In this document: piece by piece, positions 9,150 to 19,400 of the stretch
Layout of the letters: every line of letters begins with the position of its first letter
Position numbering within the stretch: the first letter of the stretch is position 1
Assembly (NCBI RefSeq): GCF_002744245.1
Contig: NZ_NKHG01000067.1
Span: forward strand, 1-59,292
Length of the DNA stretch: 59,292 nucleotides
Direction: 5' to 3'
Origin: Bacillus pumilus
Lineage (GTDB): Bacteria; Bacillota; Bacilli; Bacillales; Bacillaceae
The notes under the pieces: generated by a model
Databases searched by the model: none
Told to the model about the DNA's origin: nothing
What the model saw: only the letters and a program-made list of their open reading frames with translations
Translations under genes and position numbers: made by a program

Positions 9150-11288
9150 TTAATTCATGTAGGCTGACAGCTGTACAGGACAATATTTAAAGCCAGGCAT
9201 TTTACTGTGCGGATCTAGATGTTCACCAATTAATTGGTTAATCGATTGGTTTTTGCTCCAATGAAATGGGACAAACACTGTGTCTTTTCGAATATCATCT
9301 GATATGTGGCATCTCATGATGACACTTCCTCTTTTTGACTGGATGGTGACAAGCTCCCCATGCTGAAGTCCATACATTTTCGCGGTGTCAGGATGAAGCT
9401 CTGCATAGGCTTCAAACTGCCGGGCAACAAGAGAGGTGCTTTTTCTTGTTTGAACTCCTGTTTGGTAGTGCGCCATCACCCTGCCGGTCGTTAAATAAAG
9501 AGGGTATTCTTGACTGACTGTTTCCTTCGCAACCTTTCTTCCGTGTGCGACGACTGCAAACTTTGCTAAACTGTCAGGATGTGAGAATTCATTTTCAAAT
9601 AGTCTTTCTGTTCCTGGATCTTCTAAATGAGAACAGGGCCATAATATGCCTTGCTCTTTCCTCAGCCTTTCATAAGTAATACCGGAATAATCAGCTTTTG
9701 CTCCTTTCGTTGCGGCTCTTAACTCCTCAAAAATGTCTTCTGGTGATGAAAAGGAAAAATAGCCGCCTTTGCCTAATACAGCTGCTATTTCACAAATGAT
9801 TTGCCAATCGTGCTTTCTTTGATGCTTGAGTGGATATGTTGCTTCTCTCAGCGTAACGCGACCCTCTACGTTTGTCATGGTACCTTCATCCTCTAAATAT
9901 GACGAAGTAGGTAAAATGACATCTGCAAGCGCAGCTGTCTCAGAGACAAATAAATCAATCGCTACAAAAAAGGATAACTGCTCGATGGCTCTCTTAATAA
10001 AGCGCGCACGCGGACCTGACTGTACAGGATTAGAGCACATTAAAAAGAGTGCCTTTATCTCACCTTCCTGCATTTTTTCAAACATCTCAAAGGCAGACAC
10101 GCCTTTTCCCGGCAGTTCTTTTTCGTCGATGTTCCATATTTCTGCGACTTCTTTTCTGTGAACAGGGTTTGTGATATCACGATAACCTGGAAGCTGATCT
10201 GCTTTTTGTCCATGCTCTCGTGCCCCCTGTCCATTTCCCTGTCCAGTAATCGCGCCGTAGCCACAACCGAGTCGACCGATTTTCCCAGTGAGAAGCAGAA
10301 TATTCAGGAAATTACGAACGGACATTGTTCCGTCTATTTGCTGCTCAATGCCTCTTGCGGTGAGAATCATTCCTGTTTTTTCTTGGGCGAATTTCCTCGC
10401 TATTTTTTGAAGGACTTCAATCTTCACACTGGTTTGCTCAGAGATGTCTTGTAGGGTCATGCGTGAGACATGCTGCTTTAATTCTTGAAAACCTGCTGTT
10501 CGTTTTCTAATAAATTCTTCATCTATTAGGTTCTCATGAAGCATGATGTGTAATATTCCATTTGCTAGTGCGGCATCTGACCCTGGTTTGAGGCTGACAT
10601 GTAAGTCTGCTAGTTTGGCTGTCGGTGTTTTGCGCGGATCGATCACGATGAGAAATGCTCCGTTCTTTTTAGCCTCTTCCATGTAAGGCATGAGGGTCGG
10701 CTGACATTCAGCGATATTGGTTCCGACTAATATCAAAACCCTTGCATGCTTGATCTCACGAAGCGGAAACGTCAGACCCCGATCAAGCCCGAATGTTTGG
10801 TTAGCAGCTGTTGCTGCCGACGACATACATAGCCTTCCATTGTAATCAATGTATTTCGTTTTCAGCGCAACCCTTGCAAACTTTCCAAGTAAGTAGGCCT
10901 CCTCATTTGTAATCGATGCGCTTCCGTACACACTGATGGCATTATGGCCATGTGTCAGCTGAAGGGCTTCAATGTGTGTTTTGATTTCATCAAGTGCCTC
11001 CTGCCAGGTCGCTTTTACAAATTGTCCGTTTCTTTTGATAAGTGGGTGCTTCAGACGTTCCCGGTGCAGTGCGTGCTGGTGTGCATGCTGTCCTTTCATA
11101 CAAATTCTTCCGAACGTGGTTGGATTACGAGTGCCAATTGTTTGATAACGTGTTCGCCCTTCCACATGCTGCTCGACTAATTGCATTTTGCACTGCATAC
11201 TGCAAAACGGACATTGAGATGGAAACACTCGCTTTCGTTCTTGTAGCTCTGATTTTTGCTGCGCATATTGTAAAAAAGATTGACTCAT
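9150..11288 (-). CDS. nasC: Assimilatory nitrate reductase catalytic subunit (molybdopterin)
   Basis: 712 residues of the NapA/NasC molybdopterin oxidoreductase family. The N-terminal [4Fe-4S] motif is C26-P-F-C29-S-M-Q-C33 followed by C63 in GRICMKG. Cofactor-binding segments include NGRLCMSSAAT, LVGTNIAECQP and MCSNPVQSGPRARF, and the C-terminal molydopterin dinucleotide-binding domain begins near LTTGRVMAHYQTG. It reduces nitrate to nitrite in the cytoplasm with electrons from NasB. Its start overlaps the nasB stop by 4 nt (ATGA type), so translation is coupled. Confidence 0.95.
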   Translation of the reverse strand: MSQSFLQYAQQKSELQERKRVFPSQCPFCSMQCKMQLVEQHVEGRTRYQTIGTRNPTTFGRICMKGQHAHQHALHRERLKHPLIKRNGQFVKATWQEALDEIKTHIEALQLTHGHNAISVYGSASITNEEAYLLGKFARVALKTKYIDYNGRLCMSSAATAANQTFGLDRGLTFPLREIKHARVLILVGTNIAECQPTLMPYMEEAKKNGAFLIVIDPRKTPTAKLADLHVSLKPGSDAALANGILHIMLHENLIDEEFIRKRTAGFQELKQHVSRMTLQDISEQTSVKIEVLQKIARKFAQEKTGMILTARGIEQQIDGTMSVRNFLNILLLTGKIGRLGCGYGAITGQGNGQGAREHGQKADQLPGYRDITNPVHRKEVAEIWNIDEKELPGKGVSAFEMFEKMQEGEIKALFLMCSNPVQSGPRARFIKRAIEQLSFFVAIDLFVSETAALADVILPTSSYLEDEGTMTNVEGRVTLREATYPLKHQRKHDWQIICEIAAVLGKGGYFSFSSPEDIFEELRAATKGAKADYSGITYERLRKEQGILWPCSHLEDPGTERLFENEFSHPDSLAKFAVVAHGRKVAKETVSQEYPLYLTTGRVMAHYQTGVQTRKSTSLVARQFEAYAELHPDTAKMYGLQHGELVTIQSKRGSVIMRCHISDDIRKDTVFVPFHWSKNQSINQLIGEHLDPHSKMPGFKYCPVQLSAYMN

Positions 11289-13561
11289 ACCTTCACACCC
11301 TTTTGTCTGACATCATCTTGTCTGCTTTGGTCAAATTGCTCACAAAGCTCTTCTCTGATTTCCTCATCAAGCAATTTTTCTCGTATGGAAATGCTGCCGT
11401 GCCTGAGAAGCCAGTTCCCAATGGACTCTTGGAAATATGCACGTTTTTTATAGTCTTCAAGCAGTGCTTTTAAAAAAGGAATCAGTTCACTCGTTCGACT
11501 CACAGAATAAAAAAGCTGACCTGCCTTAGGCTGACGCACGTCCCCTCCTATATAAATGTTCCATGTATCCAGCTGTTTCTTGATACAGATGTCATAGATT
11601 GGACTGAGTTTACACGAGCAGGAAAGACCGGTTACATGAATCGATGTGACTGCGGGTAAAAGCGTATCTTCTAATTGTCTTTCCATCTCCATGACAAGTG
11701 TGGTGACGGCTGGCTCGTGACAACAATCACAAGAAAGGACATGAGATAGCCTCCTTTTCTCCTTAGGCATGATCCGCCAATGTTCTTTGACGATGTGTGC
11801 TGCCTGCTCTGAAACGCCGATGAGCCGAATCCGCTTATGCTCTGTTAGTTCCGCCTGCTGAATCTGCTTTTGCTCTAATAAAGTGGTGATGACCTGTAAA
11901 AGCTTGAGATCGAGACGACCTCCATATAACTGAGGAATCAATATGTGATCTTGATCAGATAAGCTGTCTTTTTTCACGTAAGCCTGAAATTGCTCCAGAT
12001 AGTATGGAATGGCAGATCGGCAGATGTCGCAGCCGTTATCCGTTTTCCAATCAAAGTTTCTTCTGATTTCTTCCATATTCACCACCTGCTGTTCTTTTAT
12101 AAACGAAAAAATGGTCTGTTCATCTACATCTGTACATGGACAAAAAGAATCTAGCGCTTCCGTTTGTTCATTTGATGATAACTGATAGCAGGCTCGTACA
12201 AGCTCTTGACAGCCACCGCAGCCGGTTGCCGCCCCAGTCTCCTTTTTGATCTCTTCTAAGTTTGTCAGCTGATGGATCGATATGCTTTTTAAGATGGCCT
12301 CTTTTGTAACCGTTTGACATTGGCAGACAAGATCTTCCGGTTTTAACGTATCTAAAGGGGATGTCTGCTTTTCATTCAGTGATTTCATGACCACACTTTT
12401 ATCACGTCCTACTTTCACATCTTGAAGAAGCTGATCGGCTTTCTCTAGCTGTCCAACCAATAAGACGCCTTTTAGCACATCACGTTCAAACACTAATTTT
12501 TTATAGACCTCTTGCTCTTCATCTAAATAAGTCACCACTGAAGTACACGGGGAACGATTCTCTATACATCCGGCAGAATAGACGGGCATATCATTTGCTT
12601 TTAATTTTGTTGAGTAAATGTGATGAGGCGCAATCGTTATTTGTTCACCTAATAGATACTGGGCAAGCACGCTCGCTTGTTCATAAATGGGCTGCACAAG
12701 ACCGTGCACCATTCCCTTGTGCTCTGCACATTCCCCAATGGCATAAATATTTGGGACATTTGTTTGCATCACGTCATTGACGACAATGGCTTTTCTCGTG
12801 TGAATTCCGTGATTTTTTGCAAGCTCTATATTCGGCCGAATCCCTGTCGTGAAAACAACGAGATCCGCATCTATGATGTCTCCGTTTTTCAATAGAATGC
12901 CTTCTACTCTCTCGTCTCCTAAGCATGCAATTGTATGGGCATTTGTTTTCACCTGAATGCCCTTACGAGTTAATTGTTGATGTAATAGACTGGCAGCTGT
13001 TTCATCTAATTGGCGCTGCATGAGCCACTCGGTATGATGAATGATGGTTGTCTTCAGCCCGGCAATTTGTAATCCAGCGGCCACTTCAACACCAAGAACA
13101 CCGCCCCCAATCACTGCTGCACGTTGATAGCGCAAGGAATCAGCGTGAATGGCCTCATAATCGTCAATCGTACGAAAAGCGTAGACTCCGTTTTTGGACA
13201 CACCCTGGATAGGGAGGAAATAGGGCGATGAGCCGGTTGCGATCACCAGCTTGTCATAAGGAATATCCCGGCGCGCTTCTGTCAGGATGCATTGCCGCTT
13301 TGTATCGATGTGAACAACTGTTTCCCCTGCGTACATGGTGATGTCGTGCTTGGTGTACCACTCTTTTTCCTTTAGTTCAATTTGAGATAATGATTCGCTT
13401 TTTTGTAAAATCGACGAAAGTTTGATTCGATTGTAGGCAGGGTGCTTCTCTTTTCCGATGATTGTGATGGAATAGCGTTCGGGTTGCTTCTGGACGATAT
13501 GCTCGATACATTTCATACTCGCCATGCCGTTTCCGATAAACACGAGTTTGCGTTTTTCCAT
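11285..13561 (-). CDS. nasB: Assimilatory nitrate reductase electron-transfer subunit
   Basis: 758 residues. It begins with an FAD site (FIGNGMASMKCIEHI), then an NAD(P)H site (AVIGGGVLGVEVAAG). Two BFD-like [2Fe-2S] segments follow (CQCQTVTKE...GCGGCQ and CPCTDVDEQ...GCDICRS). The last 250 residues resemble the ferredoxin-like and sirohaem part of NasD (IPQLYGGRLDLK, WNIYIGGDV...AGQLFYSVS) but lack the C-x5-C...C-x3-C cluster ligands. It passes electrons from NAD(P)H to NasC. First gene of the operon, 84 nt from the shared TnrA-type box. Confidence 0.93.
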   Translation of the reverse strand: MEKRKLVFIGNGMASMKCIEHIVQKQPERYSITIIGKEKHPAYNRIKLSSILQKSESLSQIELKEKEWYTKHDITMYAGETVVHIDTKRQCILTEARRDIPYDKLVIATGSSPYFLPIQGVSKNGVYAFRTIDDYEAIHADSLRYQRAAVIGGGVLGVEVAAGLQIAGLKTTIIHHTEWLMQRQLDETAASLLHQQLTRKGIQVKTNAHTIACLGDERVEGILLKNGDIIDADLVVFTTGIRPNIELAKNHGIHTRKAIVVNDVMQTNVPNIYAIGECAEHKGMVHGLVQPIYEQASVLAQYLLGEQITIAPHHIYSTKLKANDMPVYSAGCIENRSPCTSVVTYLDEEQEVYKKLVFERDVLKGVLLVGQLEKADQLLQDVKVGRDKSVVMKSLNEKQTSPLDTLKPEDLVCQCQTVTKEAILKSISIHQLTNLEEIKKETGAATGCGGCQELVRACYQLSSNEQTEALDSFCPCTDVDEQTIFSFIKEQQVVNMEEIRRNFDWKTDNGCDICRSAIPYYLEQFQAYVKKDSLSDQDHILIPQLYGGRLDLKLLQVITTLLEQKQIQQAELTEHKRIRLIGVSEQAAHIVKEHWRIMPKEKRRLSHVLSCDCCHEPAVTTLVMEMERQLEDTLLPAVTSIHVTGLSCSCKLSPIYDICIKKQLDTWNIYIGGDVRQPKAGQLFYSVSRTSELIPFLKALLEDYKKRAYFQESIGNWLLRHGSISIREKLLDEEIREELCEQFDQSRQDDVRQKGVKV

Positions 13562-13603
13562 GTGGGATCAACCTTTCTAAGCCTCTTGCTCCAAAGCATT
13601 GTT

Positions 13604-13704
13604 TGCCTAGATTATGGCACACACCTGTCAAAAGGTGTTTATTCATGTCAATTTTTCTAACATGATACTTTCATTACGTGGATGAACTCGCTATCTTTAA
13701 GTCA
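13604..13704. promoter_or_regulatory. Shared nasB/nasA promoter region with a TnrA-type box
   Basis: TGTCA-ATTTTTC-TAACA at 13646-13662 is a full match to TGTNA-N7-TNACA. Rightward, TATCTT at 13692-13697 is a -10 that puts the nasA start near 13704. Leftward, CATAAT (13616-13611 on the minus strand) puts the nasB start near 13604. Both predicted starts lie about 50 nt from the box centre (13654). One activator site could therefore serve both promoters, as described for the B. subtilis nas genes under nitrogen limitation. Confidence 0.75.
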
Positions 13705-13732
13705 GAAAATTGAAAAATAGAGGAGGGATTTC

Positions 13733-14935
13733 GTGAAACTCTCAGAGTTAAAATCTAGTGGTCATCCTAAGACATTGTTTGGTTCATTTTTATATTTCGA
13801 TGTGAGCTTCATGATTTGGGTTTTATTAGGGGCGCTAGGGGCTTTTATTGCACAAGATTTTGCCTTATCGACAGTGGAAAAAGGAATGATTGTCGCAATT
13901 CCGATTTTATCCGGTTCCTTTTTTCGAATTGCGCTTGGCTTATTAACAGATCGAATGGGACCTAAAAAGACAGCGGTGATGGGAATGCTTTTGACCACGA
14001 TTCCACTCATTTGGGGATTCACCGCTGGTACAACCCTTTCTGAGCTGGTGCTGATTGGTATTTTACTAGGGGTGGCAGGTGCAAGTTTTGCTGTCGCTTT
14101 GCCAATGGCGAGCCGCTGGTATCCTCCTCATTTACAAGGGGTGGCCATGGGGATTGCAGGCGCTGGAAACAGCGGGACATTGATTTCCACACTATTTGGC
14201 CCAAGACTTGCAGAGATTTACGGGTGGCATGCAGTGATGGGGCTCGCCCTTATTCCGCTAAGCGTTGTCTTTTTGTTTTTTATTTTTACGGCAAAAGATG
14301 CACCAAATCAGCCCGCCCCTCAGCCGCTTCGATCATATTTTTCAGTCTTTCAAGTGAAATCGACGTGGTTTTTCTGCCTGCTTTATGCGATTACATTTGG
14401 AGGTTTTGTTGGGCTTTCAAGTTTTCTTAGTATTTTCTTTGTGGATCAATATGCGATCTCGAAAATTCATGCTGGAGATTTTGTCACTCTTTGTGTGGCT
14501 GCGGGCAGCTTCTTTCGACCTGTTGGTGGTCTAATTGCCGATAAAATGGGTGGAATGAAGGTGCTGCTTGGTTTATTCGCTGTCATCGGCATCTGCTTAG
14601 GAGCAGTGAGCAGTCTTCCAACTTTACCTGTGGTCATTGCGCTTTTATTTGTCGGGATGATGTGTCTTGGCATGGGGAATGGAGCTGTTTTCCAGCTTGT
14701 GCCGCAAGTGTTCCATAAGGAAATTGGCATTGTTACTGGGATTGTTGGTGCTGCGGGAGGCATTGGCGGTTTCTTTTTACCAAATGTTCTTGGCAGTTTA
14801 AAAGAGATGACAGGCTCGTATACGTTTGGCTTTTTGACCCTTTCACTTTTTGTTCTTGTTGTCTTTCTCTGTTTAGTGGTCTCACAGCTCAAGCGTAAAA
14901 AAGTGATCATCAACCACTCGATCTCTGAATCATAA
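13733..14935 (+). CDS. nasA: Nitrate/nitrite transporter (MFS, NarK/NasA type)
   Basis: 400 residues with 12 predicted membrane helices. The family signature between helices 2 and 3 is [16 protein letters not shown], and glycine-rich nitrate-signature segments occur as [14 protein letters not shown] (helix 5) and [15 protein letters not shown] (helix 11). It imports nitrate for NasBC. The start is GTG with a strong AGGAGGG ribosome site 5 nt upstream. It is divergent from nasB and shares its TnrA-type box. Confidence 0.93.
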   Translation: MKLSELKSSGHPKTLFGSFLYFDVSFMIWVLLGALGAFIAQDFALSTVEKGMIVAIPILSGSFFRIALGLLTDRMGPKKTAVMGMLLTTIPLIWGFTAGTTLSELVLIGILLGVAGASFAVALPMASRWYPPHLQGVAMGIAGAGNSGTLISTLFGPRLAEIYGWHAVMGLALIPLSVVFLFFIFTAKDAPNQPAPQPLRSYFSVFQVKSTWFFCLLYAITFGGFVGLSSFLSIFFVDQYAISKIHAGDFVTLCVAAGSFFRPVGGLIADKMGGMKVLLGLFAVIGICLGAVSSLPTLPVVIALLFVGMMCLGMGNGAVFQLVPQVFHKEIGIVTGIVGAAGGIGGFFLPNVLGSLKEMTGSYTFGFLTLSLFVLVVFLCLVVSQLKRKKVIINHSISES

Positions 14936-14968
14936 AAAGCCATGACCACTCTTCGGTCATGGCTTTTC
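14934..14968. terminator. Bidirectional terminator between nasA and gltB
   Basis: AGCCATGACC and GGTCATGGCT are perfect 10-bp arms around a 7-nt loop. The stem is flanked by A-rich and T-rich runs, so it can stop the convergent nasA and gltAB transcripts. Confidence 0.85.
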
Positions 14969-14998
14969 TCTATATTTGATAAACACCCTTTGTTTGAC

Positions 14999-16483
14999 CT
15001 ATTTTGGCAGAACCGAACTCCCCATTAAATAACGGTCTACCTCGTGTGCCACTTGTCTGCCTTCGTTAATCGCCCAGACAATCAAGCTTTGGCCGCGTCT
15101 TGCATCTCCCGCTGCAAATACGCCTTCTACATTTGTTGTATACTCCCCATACTTTGCGTCAATTCGATTGTTTTTGCTGTCCACGCCAAAGTGTTTCACT
15201 AGTGGCTGTTCAGTTCCCTCAAAACCAATCGCAATAAAGACTAGCTGTGCAGGCCATACCTTCTCTGTTCCTGGAATTTCATGAAATTCAAACTTCCCAT
15301 GCTCGTTTTTCACCTTTTCCATTTGAATGGTATGAAGCTCTTTTAATTTCCCGTTTTTATCTGCCACAATCTTGGTGGTTTGAATCGAATATTGACGTGG
15401 ATCTTCTCCGAATTTTGCTTGTGCTTCTTCATAAGCATAATCTAATGAGTAGACATAGGGCTGTTCTGGCCACATGTTATCCCCTACACGTGTATCTGGA
15501 AGCTTTGGATGCTTTCCGAATTGAACAACACTTCTTGCTTTTTGACGAAGTGCAGTTGCTACGCAGTCAGCACCTGTATCTCCTCCGCCAATGACAATCA
15601 CGTCTTTTCCTTTTGCATCAATGAAATTTTTGTCTTTAAATCCTGAATCGAGCATGCTTTTTGTTGCGAGTGTTAAATAATCCATTGCTAGGTGAATCCC
15701 TTTTGCTTCCCGACCTTCAATTAATAGGTCACGCTGTTTTTGTGCACCTGTACAAAGGATGACCGCATCAAATTGCTCTTTCAATTCATCGGCAGTGATA
15801 TCAACACCAATTTCTGTGTTCGTCACAAAGTCAATGCCTTCTTGTCTCAGTAGTTTGACTCTGCGCTCAACGATTTCTTTATCCAGCTTCATATTCGGAA
15901 TACCATAGGTGAGCAGGCCGCCGAGACGATCAGATCGTTCGAATACCGTAACTGCGTGTCCTGCTTGGTTTAATTGGTCAGCACTTGCAAGTCCTGCTGG
16001 CCCTGAACCGACAATAGCGATTTTTTTCCCTGTACGACTTGAAGGAATTCTTGGTGTAATCCATCCATTTTCAAAACCTTTGTCAATGATCGTGCGTTCA
16101 ATATTTTTAATCGATACAGCTGGATCATTGATCGCGACTGTACATGAGCCTTCGCAAGGCGCTGGACATACTCTACCAGTAAATTCAGGAAAATTGTTCG
16201 TTTTTTGCAGTCTTTCGAGCGCTTCTTTCCATCTCCCGCGATAGACAAGGTCATTCCACTCCGGAATTAAATTGTAGATCGGGCAGCCAGAAACGCCGCC
16301 CCTGATTTCCATCCCAATTTGACAAAACGGTGTTCCGCAATCCATACATCTAGCGCCCTGCTTCTTCAATACCTCATCTGTATAAGGAGCTGAATATTCT
16401 TTCCAGTCATTTTGACGAGTGAGAGGGTCACGTTCATTTGGCTTTTCTCTTTTATATTCCATAAAACCTGTTGCTTTGCCCAT
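14999..16483 (-). CDS. gltB: Glutamate synthase (NADPH) small subunit
   Basis: 494 residues from the ATG at 16483, which has a GGGGAGAGG ribosome site; the longer frame to 16621 runs inside gltA and is discarded. N-terminal cysteine motifs for the [4Fe-4S] clusters are CMDCGTPFC, GCPIYN and CPAPCEGSC. An FAD site (IAIVGSGPAGLASADQL) and an NADPH site (DVIVIGGGDTGADCVATAL) follow. It feeds electrons from NADPH to GltA. It begins 16 nt after the gltA stop, so the two genes form one operon. Confidence 0.95.
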   Translation of the reverse strand: MGKATGFMEYKREKPNERDPLTRQNDWKEYSAPYTDEVLKKQGARCMDCGTPFCQIGMEIRGGVSGCPIYNLIPEWNDLVYRGRWKEALERLQKTNNFPEFTGRVCPAPCEGSCTVAINDPAVSIKNIERTIIDKGFENGWITPRIPSSRTGKKIAIVGSGPAGLASADQLNQAGHAVTVFERSDRLGGLLTYGIPNMKLDKEIVERRVKLLRQEGIDFVTNTEIGVDITADELKEQFDAVILCTGAQKQRDLLIEGREAKGIHLAMDYLTLATKSMLDSGFKDKNFIDAKGKDVIVIGGGDTGADCVATALRQKARSVVQFGKHPKLPDTRVGDNMWPEQPYVYSLDYAYEEAQAKFGEDPRQYSIQTTKIVADKNGKLKELHTIQMEKVKNEHGKFEFHEIPGTEKVWPAQLVFIAIGFEGTEQPLVKHFGVDSKNNRIDAKYGEYTTNVEGVFAAGDARRGQSLIVWAINEGRQVAHEVDRYLMGSSVLPK

Positions 16484-16499
16484 TGTCCTCTCCCCTTTC

Positions 16500-19400
16500 T
16501 TAATGAGCGAGGGCTGCTTTTTGCCCGTTTGCCGTTTCTTTATTTTTCGGTTTCGTGTTTGCTTCAAAGGCGAACATGACAGCTTCTTCATGACTGAGGC
16601 CCGCTTGTTTTTGTTCTTCAATGCTTTGAAGCATCATTTTGTAATTTCTCGGAATGATCTTAATGAATTGATCCTTTTCTTGCGCCCAGTTTTCTAGAAG
16701 TGCTGATGCTTTTGAGCTGTTTGTATAATCAAGATGCTCTTTGATCATTTGTTTCACTTCTTGTTCTTCTTCATGATCTGTGAGCTTCTCAAACATGATC
16801 ATTTCCATGTTACACATTCTTTTGAACTGCTTCGCATCAGATGTATGCACGTAAGCCACACCGCCAGACATGCCTGCGCCAAAGTTTTTCCCGACGCCTC
16901 CTAAAATGACGACACGTCCACCAGTCATGTACTCACAGCCGTGATCACCAATTCCTTCAACGACCACATTGACACCTGAATTACGAACGGCAAATCGTTC
17001 ACCTGCACGCCCGTTAATATAAGCTTTTCCGCTTGTCGCACCGTAAAATGCGACGTTTCCGACAATCACGTTTTCATGCCCATTTTGCACAAAGTGATCA
17101 GATGTTTTGACAGCAATTTTGCCTCCGGAGAGCCCTTTGCCGATATAGTCATTTGCATCACCTGTTAAATATAACGACATGCCCTTTGGCACAAATGCGC
17201 CGAAGCTTTGTCCAGCTGAACCAGTGAAACGAAGTGTGATCGTATCCTCTGGTAATCCTTCTTCTCCGTAGCGCTTAGACACTTCACTGCCAGTAATTGT
17301 TCCGGTTACACGGTTAATGTTGCGAATGTTTAGTGATAGATCAACCGGTGTTTGATGATTCAGTGCTTCCTGTACATAAGGGAGGATCTCATTGATATCT
17401 AGTGATTCATCGATTTTATGATTTTGCGGCGTTCTGAATGTACGCGCCCCTTCTGGCTGATAAAGCAGTGTTTCAAGATTCAGCTGTCCTGCTTTCCAAT
17501 GAGCTTTCGCTCGTTCACTGACGGCTAAAACGTCTGTGCGTCCAATCAATTCGTCCATTGATGTAAAGCCAAGTTCAGCTAAGATTTCTCTTACTTCCTC
17601 TGCAATAAACATCATGAAGTTCACAATGTGATCAGGGTCACCCATGAATTTTTTGCGAAGCTCTGGATTTTGTGTCGCAACACCGACTGGACAAGTATCT
17701 AAATGACATGCTCTCATCATCACGCAGCCTAAAACGACAAGTGGAGCTGTCGCAAAGCCGTATTCTTCTGCTCCTAAAATCGCCGCCATAACAACGTCGC
17801 GCCCTGTCATTAACTTTCCATCCGTTTCCAGAACGACCCGCTCACGAAGGCCGTTTAAGACAAGAGTTTGATGTGCCTCTGCCAAACCGAGCTCCCAAGG
17901 AAGTCCTGTATGTTTAATACTCGTTTTAGGCGACGCACCAGTTCCACCGTCATATCCGCTAATGGCAATGACATCCGCAGTTCCTTTCGCAACACCTGCT
18001 GCAATGGTTCCAACGCCAGCTTTAGACACAAGCTTGACACTGATGCGTGCATCCCGGTTAGCGTTTTTCAAATCATGGATCAGCTGAGCCAAATCCTCGA
18101 TTGAATAAATATCATGATGCGGTGGTGGTGAAATGAGACCTACACCTGGCGTAGAACCACGTACATCTGCTACCCAAGGATACACTTTATTTCCTGGCAG
18201 CTGACCGCCTTCACCAGGCTTTGCTCCCTGCGCCATTTTAATTTGCAATTCATCGGCGTTGACCAAGTAATGACTCTTAACACCAAAGCGGCCTGAAGCA
18301 ATTTGTTTAATCGCACTTCTGCGATCATCGCCATGCTCATCCACTGTAAAGCGCGCAGGATCTTCCCCGCCTTCTCCGCTGTTGCTTTTGCCGCCAATTC
18401 GGTTCATGGCAATAGCGAGTGCCTCATGTGCTTCTTTACTTAATGAACCGAATGACATCGCACCCGTTTTAAAGCGGCGCACAATCGATTCAGCGGATTC
18501 AACCTCTTCAAGACGAACTGGCTTTTGTTTTGGATGAAAAGCGAACAGATTTCTGAGGAAGCCGATTCTTTCTTCGTCCGCTGCCTTTGTGTATTGCTTA
18601 AATAGGTCATAATCTTCGTTGCGGCATGCCCACTGAAGCGTATGGATTGTTTTTGGATTAAAGGCATGATGCTCTCCGTTTTTTCTCCACTGGAATTCAC
18701 TGCCTGATTCGAGTGTTTGGTCAGTAGATGCCTGATACCCTGCTTCATGACGAAGCTTTGCCTCACTAGCAATGGTGTCAAGATCAATTCCGCCAAGCTG
18801 CGAAGCTGTTCCAGTGAAATACGCCTGAATGACGTCTTCACTAATACCGACTGCTTCAAAGATTTGTGCCCCTCTGTAACTCTGCACAGTGGAAATTCCC
18901 ACTTTTGACATGACTTTGACAACACCCTCGGTCACACTTTTGCCAAACTTCGTAACAGCTTCATCAAAGCTGATAGAGATCGCTTCTTCTGCGATAAGCT
19001 GTTTGTATGTTTCATAGACGAGATAAGGGTGGATCGCATCTGCTCCATAGCCAATTAGTGCTGCAAAATGATGGACTTCTCTAACTTCTCCAGATTCGAC
19101 GATCAGACTCACCTTTGTTCGTAAGCCTTGACGGACAAGATGCTGATGAAGTGCACTTAATGCAAGAAGTGGTGGAATCGGTACTTTTTGTTCCGTCATT
19201 TCACGATCTGAAAGGATTAATAAAGATACGCCTTCGCGAATGGCTTTTTCCGCCTCTTCAAACATCGCATCCAGCCCGCGTTTTAGATCATCGGTGAAAA
19301 GTGTATGAATCGTTTTGCTTTTAAAGGCATTGTGAACAATCGTTTTTAGGCCATTAAATTGCCCGCTCGTTAAGACCGGTGTATAAAGTTTAATTCTTCG

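Noticed and set aside
16500-16621. N-terminal extension of gltB into gltA
   Set aside because: The extension is lysine-rich out-of-frame gltA sequence; a strong ribosome site precedes the ATG at 16483.
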